Positions 35,531 to 45,068 of a stretch of DNA of 64,000 bases are shown in pieces. The stretch is from NCBI GenBank assembly GCA_905181815.1, contig CAJIZA010000003.1, positions 496,001 to 560,000 of the forward strand, read 5' to 3'. Every line of letters begins with the position of its first letter. The first letter of the stretch is position 1. Below the pieces are notes generated by a model that saw only the letters and a list, made by a program, of their open reading frames with translations, did no database searches and was not told where the DNA came from. The DNA comes from an uncultured Planktomarina sp. GTDB taxonomy: Bacteria > Pseudomonadota > Alphaproteobacteria > Rhodobacterales > Rhodobacteraceae. The position numbers were made by a program, and so were the translations under genes.

Positions 35531-37155
35531 TGGATATTGGTACAATTTCACTCATCTTACTCGTTGGGTTGTTGGTTCTTCTGGCCATTGGCATGCCTCT
35601 GGGGCTTGCTTCAGCGGTGATGGCAGTTGCGGTTTTGGTCATGAAGTTCGAGCCCGCTTTGATTGCAGACCCTTTGAGCTTTGGCGATGGGCTGCTGACG
35701 CGAAAATTTGGCACAGGGCCGCTTAATATCCTTGCCCAGAAAATTTACGGGCTTCTTACGGATTACGTCTTGATATCAATTCCGCTTTTCATTTTTATGG
35801 CGGCGTTGCTGGAACGCTCGGGCATTGCTAAGAGCATGTATGCTTCCTTGAATGTCTGGCTCTCAGGTGTGCGTGGCGGAATTGCAATTGTCACGTCTGT
35901 GATGGCGGTGATTATGGCAGCCATGTCTGGGATAATTGGCGGCGAAGTCGTTTTGTTGGGCTTGATTGCTTTGCCGCAGATGCTTCGTTTGGGCTATAAT
36001 CAAAACCTCGCAATTGGGACTATTTGTGCTTCGGGCTCACTGGGAACTATGATTCCACCGTCTATCGTTTTGATCATCTATGGTTTGATCACAGAAACGT
36101 CGATCAAGGCTCTGTTCACCGGCGCATTCGTACCGGGATTCATGCTTGCTATGATGTTCATACTTTATATCATCATCCGTACGCAAATGAATCCTGAGCA
36201 AGCACCCTTGCCAGAGCCGAAACCTGGCGACCCTCAGGGTGCGGAAAAGTGGGCGCTTTTCGGCGCTTTCCTATCGATCGTAACAGCAGGATTTTCCTTT
36301 GCTTTATTCTTGCGCGTAGCGTTTTTCACTTTGGCAGGCCAGAATGTTTATGAAGAGGGCGTAGATGCAATTACCTATGGCACGCCCGATTACATCCCTT
36401 GGTTTGCTGGTCTGACAGCCATTTGTCTTGGATTGATCTTCTTTGTGTTTGGTTCTGAGCGTGCGCGTGTAGGTTGGAGCATGGGCAAAGGCCTTGTCGC
36501 ACCTATTATCGTAATTGGCGTGGTGCTGGGTTCTATTTATGGTGGGATTTCCGGCATTACCGAAGCTGCGGGTATGGGCGTGGTAGCCGTACTCATCATC
36601 TCTGTTTTTCGCGGTGAGGCCAGCTTTGAACTCGTTTGGGAAAGCTTAATGCGGACACTCAAATCCACGGGCACAATCATCTGGGTGACCATTGGCGCTG
36701 CGGCTCTGGCGGGAGCTTATACCATTGCAGGCGGTCCGCAATATGTTGCCGACCTCATTGTTGGGCTTGATATGCCAACCATGGGCATCCTGCTTATGAT
36801 GATGCTGATCTTACTTTTCATGGGTGCTTTTATGGATTGGGTTGGGATAGTTCTTTTGATCATTCCAGTGTTCTTGCCGATTGTGCAGCGCTTGCCGATT
36901 GAAGAGATTGGCCTGATCGGTCAATTGGAACCACGTTACCTTTCTGTTTGGTTTGGGGTACTCTTCTGCATGAATATGCAAGTGAGTTTTCTATCACCGC
37001 CCTTTGGACCTGCGGCGTTCTATCTCAAATCAGTTGCGCCGGCTCACATCTCTTTGACTGATATTTTTAAAGGCTTTTTACCTTTTATATGCGTGCAGCT
37101 TTTGGCACTTGCAGTCATGTTGATTTGGCCGAATATCGTCACGCTTCTGCTGTAG
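35527..37155 (+). CDS. dctM: TRAP transporter large permease
   Basis: The 542-aa ion-coupled permease has more than twelve helices and DctM signatures such as SIPLFIFMAALLERSGIA, SGIIGGEVVLLGLIALP, GTICASGSLGTMIPPSI, and FMGAFMDWVGIVLLIIPVF. It is larger than the common 425-aa DctM because of an inserted stretch around residues 220-320. The start overlaps dctQ (ATGA). It should import the carboxylated substrate delivered by DctP using a sodium or proton gradient. Confidence 0.9.
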   Translation: MMDIGTISLILLVGLLVLLAIGMPLGLASAVMAVAVLVMKFEPALIADPLSFGDGLLTRKFGTGPLNILAQKIYGLLTDYVLISIPLFIFMAALLERSGIAKSMYASLNVWLSGVRGGIAIVTSVMAVIMAAMSGIIGGEVVLLGLIALPQMLRLGYNQNLAIGTICASGSLGTMIPPSIVLIIYGLITETSIKALFTGAFVPGFMLAMMFILYIIIRTQMNPEQAPLPEPKPGDPQGAEKWALFGAFLSIVTAGFSFALFLRVAFFTLAGQNVYEEGVDAITYGTPDYIPWFAGLTAICLGLIFFVFGSERARVGWSMGKGLVAPIIVIGVVLGSIYGGISGITEAAGMGVVAVLIISVFRGEASFELVWESLMRTLKSTGTIIWVTIGAAALAGAYTIAGGPQYVADLIVGLDMPTMGILLMMMLILLFMGAFMDWVGIVLLIIPVFLPIVQRLPIEEIGLIGQLEPRYLSVWFGVLFCMNMQVSFLSPPFGPAAFYLKSVAPAHISLTDIFKGFLPFICVQLLALAVMLIWPNIVTLLL

Positions 37156-37245
37156 CCCTCAGGCGTCAGATGTGTCGGCAAATTCTGCAGTTTCAGCATG
37201 TCCGCAGACCACAGGTACAACTAGGTTGTAAGTGTAAGGATTGAG

Positions 37246-38748
37246 ATGGATTTTGTACGATTGGACCGAGCCGATACAGTAGTGACGGCGACCCGCAGTT
37301 TACCTTCAGGCAGTGAAATTGAGCGGATTGCCATCCGTTCAGAGATACCCTCAGGCCATAAGGTCGCAACGCAAGCGATGGCAGCAGGGGATCCTGTGCG
37401 CAAATATGCCCAAATCATCGGCTATGCTTCATGCGAAATCTTGCCAGGTGATCACGTGCATACCCACAACGTGGCCTTTCGTAACACCGATACAGACTAT
37501 GAGTTCTCCACAGATTTGAGATCGGTGGCACCGGCTGCAATCCAAGATCATTTCATGGGGTATAGACGCATAAACGGTGCGGTCGGTACACGTAATTACA
37601 TTGCTATCGTCACCTCGGTCAATTGCTCAGCCACTGCCGCGCGCATGATTGCGGATCATTTTACGGCTGATGTTTTGGCGGAGTATCCAAATGTGGACGG
37701 TGTTGCCGCTTTTGTGCATGGCACGGGATGTGGCATGGCCGATTCTGGAGATGGGTTTGAAGCTCTACAGCGAGTGATGTGGGGCTATGCCAAACATCCC
37801 AACCATGCAGGGGTTCTCATGGTGGGTTTGGGCTGTGAGATGAACCAAATTGATTGGTTGCTTGAGGCCTATGGGCTGAAGCAAAGCGAGATCTTTCAAA
37901 CCATGAATATTCAAAAAGTTGCAGGCCTGCGGCTGACAGTTGAGCTAGGTATCGCCAAAATCAAAGCCATGCTGCCGATTGCCAATCAAGCACGCCGTGA
38001 AAAATGCCCCGCCTCTGACTTGATGGTCGCGCTGCAATGCGGTGGCTCGGATGCTTGGTCAGGTGTGACCGCCAATCCGGCGCTTGGTTATGCTTGCGAT
38101 CTGTTGACGGCCCAAGGTGCTACGGGCGTTTTGGCCGAAACCCCCGAAATCTATGGCGCCGAGCATCTGCTGACCCGCCGCGCAGTTACTCCCGCGGTAG
38201 GCGAACGCTTGGTTAGTCTGATCAAATGGTGGGAAGATTACACCGCGCGCAACAATGGCTCCATGGATAACAACCCAAGTCCTGGCAATAAGGCCGGCGG
38301 TTTGACGACGATTTTGGAGAAATCACTTGGAGCTGCTGCGAAAGGCGGAACTTCACCTCTGACTGGGGTGTATAAATACGCCGAACCCGTGCGCAGCCGT
38401 GGGTTCACATTTATGGATAGCCCGGGCTATGACCCGGCCTCTGTCACAGGTCAGATCGCCGGTGGCTGCAATCTGGTGTGTTTCACCACGGGGCGTGGCT
38501 CTGCGTTTGGATCCAAACCCGCACCCACGATTAAGGTGGCCACCAACAGTGAAATGGCCAAGCGCATGTCTGAAGATATGGACATTGATGCAGGTGAAAT
38601 TCTCTCCAAAGGGTTCAGCGTTGAGGAAAAGGGCCGCGAAATTTACGAGATGTTTTTGCGCGTGGCCTCCGGTGAGGTTACCAAATCTGAGGCGCAGGGG
38701 CTCGGTGATTATGAATTTGTTCCATGGCAAATAGGAGCAGTCATGTGA
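37246..38748 (+). CDS. UxaA/GarD-family sugar-acid dehydratase
   Basis: The 500-aa protein combines an N-terminal SAF-type domain (residues 1-100, with ILPGDHVHTHNVAF) and a C-terminal UxaA/GarD catalytic domain (TRNYIAIVTSVNCSA, HGTGCGM, ALQCGGSDAWSG, ETPEIYGAEHLL). Family members dehydrate altronate or galactarate using iron. A single fused protein of this kind is common in alphaproteobacteria. Given the cluster, altronate (from galacturonate) or a related aldonate is plausible. The GTG start of the next gene overlaps its stop. Confidence 0.83.
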   Translation: MDFVRLDRADTVVTATRSLPSGSEIERIAIRSEIPSGHKVATQAMAAGDPVRKYAQIIGYASCEILPGDHVHTHNVAFRNTDTDYEFSTDLRSVAPAAIQDHFMGYRRINGAVGTRNYIAIVTSVNCSATAARMIADHFTADVLAEYPNVDGVAAFVHGTGCGMADSGDGFEALQRVMWGYAKHPNHAGVLMVGLGCEMNQIDWLLEAYGLKQSEIFQTMNIQKVAGLRLTVELGIAKIKAMLPIANQARREKCPASDLMVALQCGGSDAWSGVTANPALGYACDLLTAQGATGVLAETPEIYGAEHLLTRRAVTPAVGERLVSLIKWWEDYTARNNGSMDNNPSPGNKAGGLTTILEKSLGAAAKGGTSPLTGVYKYAEPVRSRGFTFMDSPGYDPASVTGQIAGGCNLVCFTTGRGSAFGSKPAPTIKVATNSEMAKRMSEDMDIDAGEILSKGFSVEEKGREIYEMFLRVASGEVTKSEAQGLGDYEFVPWQIGAVM

Positions 38749-39749
38749 AACAGATTTTGGTGGTTGGTGGCGGATTGATTGGTATCCGCCACTTGGAGGC
38801 GGTCAAAGCCCATCCCAAGTGCAGCCTTGTCGGATTGGCCGATCCGGAGATGTCGCTGGAAATTGATGCCCCGCGCTTTGCCTCTATGGCGGAGGTCACC
38901 GCGTCGGTGGATGGGGTGATTATCGCCACCCCGACCCATTTGCATGCAGCTCATGGCATGGAAGCGGCTGCGCGGGGCTGGCCGATGTTGATCGAAAAAC
39001 CTGTGGCCGGAAGTCTCCAGCAAGCGCGCGAGCTGGCCAAGGTCTTACAGGACCACAAGATTGCGTCGCTTGTGGGCCATCACCGCCGCTATCATCGGGT
39101 GGTTCAGCAGTTAAAGTCGTGTTTGGATTCTGGGCAGATTGGCGATGTGGTTACTGTACAGGTGATATGGGCCATGCGGAAGCCTGATGCATATTTTCAG
39201 GGCAATTGGCGGACCCAAGATGGTAGCCCGGTCATGATAAATCTGGTGCATGACATCGATATACTGCGGTTTGTGATTGGCGAAATTGTCCAAAGCACGG
39301 CGCTGCGGGGCCGGTCGCAACGCGGCGCGGCGCGGATCGAGACGGGTGCGATTGCACTTGGGTTCGAAACGGGTGTGGTCGGAACGGTTACCTTTTCCGA
39401 CGTAACACCAAGCCCTTGGGGCTTTGAGGCCGGTACAGGCGAAAATCCCAATATCGGCGCGACCCATCAAGATATGATGTGGATCACGGGCACCAAAGGG
39501 GCTTTGAGCTTTCCCTCTATGACCCTATGGCAGGGTGAGGATTGGGGGCAAGCGGCGACCAAAATTTCCGCATCTGCTGAGAAAAATGTCAAAGTGCCGT
39601 TGGACGCGCAGTTGGATCATTTCTTAGAGGTTATCGATGGGGCAGAGCCAATGATTGATGTGGTGGATGCCACGAAAACCCTCGAGGTTGCTGTTAGTTT
39701 AGAAGCTGAATTGGCCGGGCAATCCGAAATGGGTAGTGTGCAGTCTTAA
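38745..39749 (+). CDS. Gfo/Idh/MocA-family oxidoreductase (1 of 4)
   Basis: A 334-aa NAD(P)-dependent sugar or cyclitol dehydrogenase. It has the N-terminal Rossmann motif VVGGGLIGIRHLEA, the conserved LIEKPVAGSL (EKP motif, catalytic Lys), GHHRRYHR, and the C-terminal LVHDIDILRFVIG with the family His/Asp. I place the start at GTG 38745, which overlaps the previous stop (GTGA) and has AGGAG 7 bases upstream. The substrate is not predictable from sequence. Confidence 0.85.
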   Translation: MKQILVVGGGLIGIRHLEAVKAHPKCSLVGLADPEMSLEIDAPRFASMAEVTASVDGVIIATPTHLHAAHGMEAAARGWPMLIEKPVAGSLQQARELAKVLQDHKIASLVGHHRRYHRVVQQLKSCLDSGQIGDVVTVQVIWAMRKPDAYFQGNWRTQDGSPVMINLVHDIDILRFVIGEIVQSTALRGRSQRGAARIETGAIALGFETGVVGTVTFSDVTPSPWGFEAGTGENPNIGATHQDMMWITGTKGALSFPSMTLWQGEDWGQAATKISASAEKNVKVPLDAQLDHFLEVIDGAEPMIDVVDATKTLEVAVSLEAELAGQSEMGSVQS

Positions 39750-39785
39750 CTCTCTAGTGGAGAAGAATTGTAGAAAGGGAGGACT

Positions 39786-40673
39786 ATGATTAAGGCAAAA
39801 ATTGGATTCATTGGATTGGGTCTCATGGGGGGCGCAATGGTGGGTCGGCTGCAAGATCTTGGCTATGCGTTGACTGTTTTGGGCAACAAAGACCGCCGTC
39901 AGTTGGACATCGCCATCTCCCGGGGTGCGCAAGAGGCCAGTACCGCGAAGGCTGTGGCCGAGGCCAGCGATATCGTCATGTTATGCATGGGAACATCTGA
40001 ACATGTTGAAAGCCGGATGCGCGGAGTGGATGGGGTGATTGCTGGGCTGCACCCGGGGGCTATTGTGGTGGATTTTGGCACCTCTTTGCCGGGCAGCAGC
40101 CGCGCTCTCGCTCTTGAGGTTGCCGCGACTGGGGGGCATTTCCTCGATGCGCCATTGGGCCGTACGCCGGCCCATGCCAAAGATGGGCTACTAAATATCA
40201 TGGCTTCTGGTGATAAAGCCGCCTTTGATGTGGTTGCGCCAGTTTTGCAAGATCAAGGCGAAAATGTGTTTTACTTAGGCGCCGTCGGATCTGGCCATAC
40301 GATCAAATTGATCAATAACTTTTTCGGCATGACGATTGCCAATGCTATGGCAGAGGCCTTTGCCATGGCGGACGTGGCTGGGGTGGATCGGGCACAGCTC
40401 TATGATGTGATGGCTGCAGGCCCGCTAAATTCCGGCATGATGGGATTTGTCAAAGCCTATGGGGTGGATGGTGATCCGTCACAATTGGCTTTTGCAATCA
40501 AAAATGCCGCCAAGGATGTTGGATATTACGCACGTATGGCTGAAGAGGCCGGTATCGACAGCCTTATGTCCAAAGGGCCACTGGCCGCGCTCAATGAAGC
40601 TTGTGACACCGGTCAAGCCGATGATATGGTTAGTCAAATGATTGATTTTTACGTTAAGCGGTTTCAAGCGTAA
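39786..40673 (+). CDS. 3-hydroxyisobutyrate-dehydrogenase-like oxidoreductase
   Basis: A 295-aa beta-hydroxyacid dehydrogenase. The cofactor motif is FIGLGLMGGAMVGRL, the substrate loop is DAPLGRTPAHAKDGLLNIMASG, and the catalytic Lys is in SGHTIKLINNFFG. It is a second member of this superfamily in the cluster (the other begins at 30049) and is clearly diverged from it. Likely substrates are short hydroxy acids made from sugar acids. Confidence 0.8.
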   Translation: MIKAKIGFIGLGLMGGAMVGRLQDLGYALTVLGNKDRRQLDIAISRGAQEASTAKAVAEASDIVMLCMGTSEHVESRMRGVDGVIAGLHPGAIVVDFGTSLPGSSRALALEVAATGGHFLDAPLGRTPAHAKDGLLNIMASGDKAAFDVVAPVLQDQGENVFYLGAVGSGHTIKLINNFFGMTIANAMAEAFAMADVAGVDRAQLYDVMAAGPLNSGMMGFVKAYGVDGDPSQLAFAIKNAAKDVGYYARMAEEAGIDSLMSKGPLAALNEACDTGQADDMVSQMIDFYVKRFQA

Positions 40674-40675
40674 CT

Positions 40676-41557
40676 ATGGCGGTCATCGCAAAATCCATGG
40701 TGGACCTGCCGCGCCTTGGCATTCTTTTGATGCTGGCAGCATGGCTGCTATTTTCTTGGGTGGATACAGGTGCAAAATGGTTGGCAATGGCAGGGTTTTC
40801 GGCCTTTCAGTTGGCCTTCATGCGTTATGCGGGGCATTTAGTGATATCCATTGGTTTGATTGCCAAAGACGGATTTATGCTTGAGCGGTTTCAGACAGGG
40901 CATGTCTGGCAAGTAATCAGCCGAGCCGTGCTCTTAGTTTCTGCCACTCTGTCAAATTTTTACGCCTTGCAATTTTTGCCACTGACCGTGGTCTCGGCCA
41001 TAATGTTCTCCAGCCCGGTGGTGGTGTGTTTTCTGTCGGTATCAGTTCTGCGCGAGCGGGTGGAGCCTTGGCGTTGGGGTGTAATTTTCTTGGGATTTAT
41101 CGGCGTGTTGATCGTCGTGCGCCCCTTTGGGACAGCCTTTCACCCGGCTATGCTGATGATAATGTACAATGCGATTGCGCTGGCGCTCTATTCGATCATG
41201 ACGCGCCGATTGTCTGGAATTGTTGCTGTGGAGACTATGCAGTTCTACATGGGGTTTATTGGCACAGCGCTGATGGCACCCTTTGCAATTTGGACTTGGA
41301 CACAGCCTGAAACGTTTTGGGGCATGATTGTGTTGGTCAGCCTTGGTGTCCTGGGCTGGGGCGGTCACCAACTTTTGACAAATGCGCACCGCTTTGGCAC
41401 GGCCAATCAGCTGATGCCATTTACCTATTCCTTTTTGGTCTTCGTCGCGATTTGGGGCTATCTTTTGTTCGGTACCGTTCCAGATGTGGGCACAATTTTG
41501 GGGGCGATGGTGATCATGAGCGCTGGATTGATTATTTGGCGCAAGGAGCAAAAATGA
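40676..41557 (+). CDS. EamA/DMT-superfamily permease
   Basis: A 293-aa inner-membrane protein with ten predicted helices in two EamA repeats (MLAAWLLFSWVDTGAKWLAM near the N-terminus; the second half starts near PAMLMIMYNAIALALYSIM). It lies two bases after a dehydrogenase gene and overlaps kdgK by four bases, so it belongs to the sugar-acid operon. It may export an intermediate or import a neutral compound; the sequence does not say. Confidence 0.82.
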   Translation: MAVIAKSMVDLPRLGILLMLAAWLLFSWVDTGAKWLAMAGFSAFQLAFMRYAGHLVISIGLIAKDGFMLERFQTGHVWQVISRAVLLVSATLSNFYALQFLPLTVVSAIMFSSPVVVCFLSVSVLRERVEPWRWGVIFLGFIGVLIVVRPFGTAFHPAMLMIMYNAIALALYSIMTRRLSGIVAVETMQFYMGFIGTALMAPFAIWTWTQPETFWGMIVLVSLGVLGWGGHQLLTNAHRFGTANQLMPFTYSFLVFVAIWGYLLFGTVPDVGTILGAMVIMSAGLIIWRKEQK

Positions 41558-42417
41558 AGCGTATTGCTTGCATAGGCGAAGCCATGATCGAATTGTCGAC
41601 GGAAGGTGATCAGGCGCATCTGGCTGTAGCTGGCGATACGCTTAATACGGCAATCTATCTCAAACGCAGCTTGCCAGACATAACCGTTGATTATGTGACT
41701 TGCCTTGGGCACGATATGTTTTCAAACCGCATTGTGGAATTTATCGCTGCCAATGATCTGGGTCATGCAAATATTCAGCGCATCGCACATAAATCACCGG
41801 GGCTTTATGCCATTAACACCGCGCCGGATGGGGAACGCAGTTTCACCTATTGGCGAAGTGACTCCGCTGCCCGTCAGATGTTTTCAGATGCAAATTTTCA
41901 CTTTTTGGAGCAATTTGACGGCCTGTATTTATCTGGCATCACGCTTGCAATTTTACCGCAAAATTTAAGGTTGGCCCTTTTGGAGTGGCTGCATGCGGCG
42001 CCGGTTAAAGTTATTTTTGACAGCAATTATAGGCCGCATCTTTGGGAGGATCGCGCTACAGCTCAAAAAATCATAGCTGCTTTTTGGCAGCGGGCTGATA
42101 TCTCTTTGCCATCGATTGATGACGAAATGGATGTGTTTGGCGAGACAGAGGTACAGGTTGTGCAGCGGTTTTTGACACAAGCCAAATCTGGGGCGCTGAA
42201 ACGCAGTGCACGCGGACCTTTATCCCTCGGGGTGCCTGTTGTCGCGCAGTATGAACCGGCGACAGAAGTTTTGGACACGACCGCTGCGGGCGACAGTTTC
42301 AACGGCGGCTATTTGGGCGCTCTATTGTCTGGCAAGGATCAGGCCGCGGCTCTGCAAGCGGGGCATGCGCTGGCTGCGCAGGTGGTGCAATATCGTGGTG
42401 CGATTATTCCAAAATGA
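41554..42417 (+). CDS. kdgK: 2-keto-3-deoxygluconate kinase (PfkB family)
   Basis: KdgK phosphorylates KDG to KDPG, the last step before the Entner-Doudoroff aldolase. The 287-aa protein starts MKRIACIGEAMIELS, has the sugar-site AVAGDTLNTAIYLKR segment, FDSNYRPHLW, and the PfkB signature DTTAAGDSFNGGYLGAL with the catalytic Asp of AAGD. The ATG at 41554 overlaps the transporter stop, with AAGGAG upstream. The end overlaps the convergent uxuB by 14 bases. Family and context agree. Confidence 0.87.
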   Translation: MKRIACIGEAMIELSTEGDQAHLAVAGDTLNTAIYLKRSLPDITVDYVTCLGHDMFSNRIVEFIAANDLGHANIQRIAHKSPGLYAINTAPDGERSFTYWRSDSAARQMFSDANFHFLEQFDGLYLSGITLAILPQNLRLALLEWLHAAPVKVIFDSNYRPHLWEDRATAQKIIAAFWQRADISLPSIDDEMDVFGETEVQVVQRFLTQAKSGALKRSARGPLSLGVPVVAQYEPATEVLDTTAAGDSFNGGYLGALLSGKDQAAALQAGHALAAQVVQYRGAIIPK

Positions 42418-43603
42418 GCTGCGCTAAATCCTCCGCGCCAATCAGCTGTAACAACATGCGCTCTGGCTGAGTGGAGTTTGCTGCTTTTGCGATATCCTCT
42501 GCCAAAGGATCATTAAGCTTTTCTCCTTGGGCGGTTTGGGTAATGCAATAGGACATCCAAGCGCGCACGGCCGAGATCAAAACGGGTGCAGCGCGTGCGC
42601 GTAGGGTCTCCAAAATTCGGTAGGGAAGTTTTTGACTGCCATCCATTGCGATTTGATCCAAGCGATGGGCCAGTTCAGTATTGTCAAACCGGAGGAGAAG
42701 CGCTTGTGCATAGGCAGGCACTTGGTCTTGAATTTCTAGGGGCAAGGTAGCGCCAGCTTCCATCATCAACGACAGGGCTTGGCTGCGCAATTGGGGGTCT
42801 AAAATGGCTTCATGAACATAGTCATACCCTTGCGCAAGACCGGTATAGGCTAGAAAAGAATGCGCACCGTTGAGCATGCGTAATTTGCGCAGCTCATGGG
42901 GCCGCACGTCTTGGACAAATTGCACATCGGGCCAATCGGGGCGTTGTCCGGCAAAATAATCTTCAATCACCCATTCACGAAACGCTTCGGTGGGGACAGC
43001 CATTGGATCTTTGCATTTTTGGCGAATTCGATCTGTAGTTGCCGGCGTGATTCGGTCAACCATGGCGTTGGGAAACCGTGCCAGGCTCCAATCAATACTC
43101 AATTGCGCTGCTTGCGCAAATTTATGGACGGCTTGACGCAAGGTGTCCCCATTGCCCACTCGATTGTCACAGCTCAAGATTGTGACAGGCCGATCCCTTC
43201 TGGCAAGGTTATGGGCGATGAAACCTATGAGGCTGCGCAGAGGCGGGCCGGTGAGCTCTGCGGCAATCACGGGGTCTTGCAAGTCAAGCTGGCTATTCTG
43301 ATCCAGATGGTAGCCTTTTTCGGTGACGGTTACGGAGATGATATCGGCATTTGCCATTGCCTCTAAAATGGGCTGTTGGCCCTCTGAGGCCAAAAGAATG
43401 GTTTTTATGATTGTGATCGGTTTGACCCCAGTGCCTTGCACGTCCAGCGTGTAAGTATAGTCTTGTGCAGCCAGACCGTCGCGGGTGGCGCTGGAGCGCA
43501 GATTAACACCGATGACCTGCCAGCTGCCGCCAGCATCGGTAGTGTAATCCAAAACATGGGCTCGGGCAAAATTACCAAGGCCGAAGTGAACAATCTGCCC
43601 CAT
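42404..43603 (-). CDS. uxuB: Mannitol-dehydrogenase-family fructuronate reductase
   Basis: A 399-aa NAD-dependent polyol/uronate dehydrogenase. The N-terminal motif is FGLGNFARAHVLDY, the central segment is VTEKGYHLD, and the catalytic lysine region is RKLRMLNGAHSFLAY. It directly follows uxaC (its ATG begins right after the uxaC TAA), which supports reduction of D-fructuronate to D-mannonate. It is somewhat shorter than E. coli UxuB. Tagaturonate or another keto-acid as substrate is an alternative. Confidence 0.83.
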   Translation of the reverse strand: MGQIVHFGLGNFARAHVLDYTTDAGGSWQVIGVNLRSSATRDGLAAQDYTYTLDVQGTGVKPITIIKTILLASEGQQPILEAMANADIISVTVTEKGYHLDQNSQLDLQDPVIAAELTGPPLRSLIGFIAHNLARRDRPVTILSCDNRVGNGDTLRQAVHKFAQAAQLSIDWSLARFPNAMVDRITPATTDRIRQKCKDPMAVPTEAFREWVIEDYFAGQRPDWPDVQFVQDVRPHELRKLRMLNGAHSFLAYTGLAQGYDYVHEAILDPQLRSQALSLMMEAGATLPLEIQDQVPAYAQALLLRFDNTELAHRLDQIAMDGSQKLPYRILETLRARAAPVLISAVRAWMSYCITQTAQGEKLNDPLAEDIAKAANSTQPERMLLQLIGAEDLAQLILE

Positions 43604-44974
43604 TTACACCTCGATCCTGTAAGCTTGCCGTGCCAGATCAACCGCCAGAAGGGGCGCGAGATCCTCGGCGTCGGTAAGGCCAAAAGCACCGCGTTCGATT
43701 TGATGGCTCAAATGCAGTGCCACCCCGCGTCGCCAGAGGTCATGGCGGGCCGGTATGGAGAGGAAAGCGCGGGTGTCATCGTTAAACCCTGCAAGGTTGA
43801 AATAGCCTGCCGTCTCAACCACTTGATCAAAATAGCGTGCAATCCCATTTGCGCTGTCGTGAAACCACCATGGCGGCCCAATCCGTAGACAGGGCCAATG
43901 GCCCGCCATAGGCGCCAAAGTGCGCGCATAGGTGGTTTCATCAAGAGTGAAAAGAATGAGGCGCAGCTCGGCAGAATTGCCAACCCGGTTGAGTAATGCG
44001 TCCAAACCACCCACCCAATCGGTGGTGATGGGGATATCGGCGCCCATGTCGCGGCCAAAATTGTCTAAAACTACGCGGTTGGTATTGCGGCGACTGCCAG
44101 CGTGGAGCTGCATGACCAGCCCATCTTCGATAGACATCTGAGCCATTTCAATCAGCATGTGCCCATAGAAGCGCCGGGCTTGCTCTTGGGTCGCTGTGCC
44201 CTTTGTGACGCTGAGATAGAGCGGGCCCGGATCTGAGAGCCATTCGGTGTGCAAGACATCAATGGCATGATCGGTGGCGGTTGCGCCACATTGTATGAAG
44301 TCCGCACGGCGCATGCGCAAGGCAGCCAGATAGCTGTCAAAATTGTCGAGGCTGTGATCGGTGATTTTTGCCAATTGTGCAAGGTTATCGGTAAAATTTG
44401 GATCGAGCGGATCGAGCACCCCATCGGGGCGAAAGGTTGGGATCACCCGCCCGGGCCAATGTCCGGCGCGAAGGCTCTTGTGGTGGGCCAGATCATCCAA
44501 GGCTGTGTCGGTGGTGGCGAGGGTTTCAATGTTAAAGCGCTCAAACAGTGCACGGGGCAAAAAGGCCCCTTGTTCCAAACGCTCCGAGATGTCGTCGTAG
44601 ATCGTATCTGCGGTCTGCGCCGTGAGGGGCTGCGAGATCTGCAATGTTTCACGTAGCACATAGTCCATCCACAGCCGGGTTGGCGTGCCGAAAAACAAGT
44701 GCCAATGCGCGGCGAAGAGGCGAAATACCTCTCTTGGATCTGCCTGAGCGCCGGGCGTGCCAATCCCGAGATCTGCCATTGGGATACCTTGAGCATAGAG
44801 CATACGAAACACATAGTGATCTGGCGTGACCAAAAGCGCTGCGGGATTGGCGAAAGGTCGGTTTTGCGCAAACCAGCTGGGATCGCAATGTCCATGGGGG
44901 GACACAATCGGCAGGTCTTTCATGCTGAGATACAGTCGCTTAGCGGTTGTGCTTAGAGTGCCTGTCATTTCCAT
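43604..44974 (-). CDS. uxaC: Uronate (glucuronate/galacturonate) isomerase
   Basis: UxaC isomerises D-glucuronate to D-fructuronate and D-galacturonate to D-tagaturonate. The 456-aa protein has the metal-binding HGHCDP motif (His27, His29) of the amidohydrolase fold, TTDTALDDLAHH, GGLDALLN and a C-terminal DDTRAFLSIPARHDLWRR. It is divergent from the three-oxidoreductase operon and forms a two-gene operon with uxuB. An ATG six bases downstream is an equal start choice. Confidence 0.92.
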   Translation of the reverse strand: MEMTGTLSTTAKRLYLSMKDLPIVSPHGHCDPSWFAQNRPFANPAALLVTPDHYVFRMLYAQGIPMADLGIGTPGAQADPREVFRLFAAHWHLFFGTPTRLWMDYVLRETLQISQPLTAQTADTIYDDISERLEQGAFLPRALFERFNIETLATTDTALDDLAHHKSLRAGHWPGRVIPTFRPDGVLDPLDPNFTDNLAQLAKITDHSLDNFDSYLAALRMRRADFIQCGATATDHAIDVLHTEWLSDPGPLYLSVTKGTATQEQARRFYGHMLIEMAQMSIEDGLVMQLHAGSRRNTNRVVLDNFGRDMGADIPITTDWVGGLDALLNRVGNSAELRLILFTLDETTYARTLAPMAGHWPCLRIGPPWWFHDSANGIARYFDQVVETAGYFNLAGFNDDTRAFLSIPARHDLWRRGVALHLSHQIERGAFGLTDAEDLAPLLAVDLARQAYRIEV

Positions 44975-45068
44975 CCCCCGAGCGGCGATATTTGCCTTTG
45001 GAATTTATATTGCAGCTTGCATCTTTGCAGCGCAATGGGTCAAAATTAAAGCAAGACAAGGGGGGGCG

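Noticed and set aside
41042-41551. 169-aa minus-strand frame opposite a DMT gene
   Set aside because: His- and Gln-rich antisense of a real membrane protein; no start signal.
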